From Pseudomonadota bacterium (GTDB lineage: Bacteria > Pseudomonadota > Alphaproteobacteria > Rhizobiales > Beijerinckiaceae): a stretch of 7,343 nt of DNA. The position numbers and the translations under genes are program-made. Of this stretch, positions 6,183-7,343 are shown one piece after another; the stretch's first letter is position 1; every line of letters starts with the position of its first letter. The notes below the pieces were generated by a model. The model did no database searches. It had not been told where the DNA came from and was given only the letters and a program-made list of their open reading frames with translations. The stretch is from the NCBI GenBank assembly GCA_023452965.1, contig JAEXUU010000730.1, forward strand, positions 1 to 7,343, in the 5' to 3' direction.

Positions 6183-7343
6183 TCAGGCCTCCTTCGCCAG
6201 GGCTGTGTCGGCGTCGAGAACGATGTCCATCGGACTGTCGGTGGCCGGCGAGCGCTCGGCGCGCTGCTGGACGCGCGATATCTGAGACAGCGACAACAGC
6301 ACGGCGCCAACGACGGCGAGGAAGACGCCGAGATCGAAGGCCATCGCCGTCGCCAGTTCGAATTTTCCCACGAGCGGCAATGAGAAATAGTCGAAGGAAC
6401 TCGTCAGGAACGGCCGTCCGAACACCCATGAGCCGATACCGGTGAGGCCGGCGATGACGATGCCGCTGCCGATCATCGCCTGCGAGTCGATGCTGCCGCG
6501 TTCACTCGCCCAGACATAACCGCTCGCCATGTACTGCATGATCAGCGCCATCGCCACGACGAGCCCCGCGATGAAGCCTCCGCCCGGCAGATTATGGCCG
6601 CGCAGGAAGATGTAGACGCCCACCGTCAGCGCCAGGGGCAGCAGGGCTCGCGTCGCCACCACCAGAACCAGGGGGTGGGCGTCGCGAGCTTCTTCCGCGA
6701 CGCGGATGCTGGCGAGCCGGCGCGCCGCCCCCCGGCGGAACGGATGGTCCAGCAGTGCGAAGATCGCCAGCGCGGCGATGCCGAGCACGATGATCTCGCC
6801 GAACGTATCGAAGCCGCGGAAGTCCACCAGGATGACGTTGACGACATTGGTGCCGCCACCGCCGGGTTTCGACTGCTCGAGATGATAAGCCGAGATCGTC
6901 TCGAAGCCGCGCGTCATCACCGCGTAGGAGAGCGCGCCCAGGCCCATGCCGGCGACCGAGGCTATGGTCACATCACGCCAGCGGATCACGGACCTGGTCA
7001 CACGCAGCGACGTCTTGGGCAGGAGGTTGAGGGAAAGCAGCAGCAATATGGTCGTGACCACGTCGACCGAGATCTGGGTCAGTGCGAGGTCGGGCGCCGA
7101 GAACTGGACGAAGGCCAGCGAGACAACGAGGCCGACGATGCTCGTCAGGAGCAGCGCGAAGACCCGTTCCCGGTGCATCACCGCCACGGCGACGCAGGCA
7201 GCAACAAGCGCGACCCACGCCGTCACGGCGGGGAGGGACATCGGCAGTGTCGCGCGGTCGCCGGCGCCGTGGCTCGCGGACCAGAAGGCGAGGGCACCGA
7301 TGATAACGAGCGTCGGAAAGATGACCGCCATGTAGGTCTGCAG
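6183..7343 (-). CDS. mnhAB: Na+/H+ antiporter fused subunits A and B, C-terminal part (5' partial)
   Basis: The C-terminal 386 residues of a fused Mrp A/B subunit, as known for PhaAB in rhizobia. The frame stays open to the window edge (LQTY precedes the first in-window ATG at 7331), so the NuoL-like N-terminal portion of subunit A lies beyond it and this ATG is internal. The visible part starts with the end of A. It includes FVQFSAPDLALTQISVDVVT (about in-window residues 78-97), corresponding to the DUF4040/MbhD-like domain, then NVILVDFRGFDTFGEI (about 169-184), the MbhE-like helix that ends A. After a basic linker (about 202-222) comes an MnhB domain with four helices, GHNLPGGGFIAG (about 249-260) and FDLGVFLAVVG (about 336-346). 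A polar 30-residue tail ends at TGA 6185-6183. No stop or ribosome binding site separates the two domains, so the fusion is real unless there is a sequencing error. Confidence 0.95.
   Translation of the reverse strand: MQTYMAVIFPTLVIIGALAFWSASHGAGDRATLPMSLPAVTAWVALVAACVAVAVMHRERVFALLLTSIVGLVVSLAFVQFSAPDLALTQISVDVVTTILLLLSLNLLPKTSLRVTRSVIRWRDVTIASVAGMGLGALSYAVMTRGFETISAYHLEQSKPGGGGTNVVNVILVDFRGFDTFGEIIVLGIAALAIFALLDHPFRRGAARRLASIRVAEEARDAHPLVLVVATRALLPLALTVGVYIFLRGHNLPGGGFIAGLVVAMALIMQYMASGYVWASERGSIDSQAMIGSGIVIAGLTGIGSWVFGRPFLTSSFDYFSLPLVGKFELATAMAFDLGVFLAVVGAVLLSLSQISRVQQRAERSPATDSPMDIVLDADTALAKEA
6188..6194 (-). promoter_or_regulatory. Strong Shine-Dalgarno sequence of mnhC
   Basis: AAGGAGG, a full match to the anti-Shine-Dalgarno core, lies within the last codons of the A/B fusion gene and six bases before the mnhC GTG at 6181. 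It decides the mnhC start and probably compensates for the non-ATG codon. It is the strongest ribosome binding site in the window. Confidence 0.8.

Noticed and set aside
6182..6310. An N-terminal extension of mnhC
   Set aside because: It overlaps the A/B coding sequence in another frame and reads as a cysteine/arginine-rich non-protein stretch. GTG at 6181 with AAGGAGG gives the expected start.

Overview
The window looks like chromosomal DNA of a GC-rich alphaproteobacterium, probably of the order Hyphomicrobiales (a Bosea- or Methylobacterium-like lineage). This rests on codon use, on the Pha/Mrp-type antiporter operon with a fused A/B subunit, and on the look of the proteins; no marker gene is present, so the assignment is tentative. 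I see no mobile element, tRNA, rRNA, CRISPR array or plasmid function. The genes are tightly packed, and the largest non-coding gap is about 190 bases.

Plus strand, left part (1-1716): the 3' portion of a CPA1/NhaP-type cation:proton antiporter, cut by the window edge, overlaps by four bases (ATGA) a gene for a six-transmembrane voltage-gated potassium channel. The channel has a textbook S4 voltage sensor, a TTGFGD selectivity filter and an unusual C-terminal zinc ribbon. Plus strand, middle (1905-3026): a stand-alone gene for a protein resembling the bacterial archaeo-eukaryotic release factor (baeRF) superfamily. It is preceded by an AT-rich gap holding a candidate promoter and an imperfect inverted repeat that could be an operator.

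Minus strand, right part (3118-7343): a multisubunit Na+/H+ antiporter operon (Mrp = Mnh = Pha), transcribed right to left as A/B fusion (5' end outside the window), C, D, E, F, G. All junctions overlap or are separated by fewer than ten bases, so the operon is very probably one transcript with coupled translation. It converges on the baeRF-like gene across a 91-base gap that contains an 8-bp inverted repeat.

Functionally the window is a monovalent-cation and pH homeostasis neighbourhood. It combines a single-subunit exchanger coupled to a K+ channel, a multisubunit antiporter related to complex I, and between them a possible ribosome-associated stress protein. The transporter families are clear. 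A joint physiological role for the two halves is inference from proximity only, because they lie on opposite strands and cannot share a transcript.
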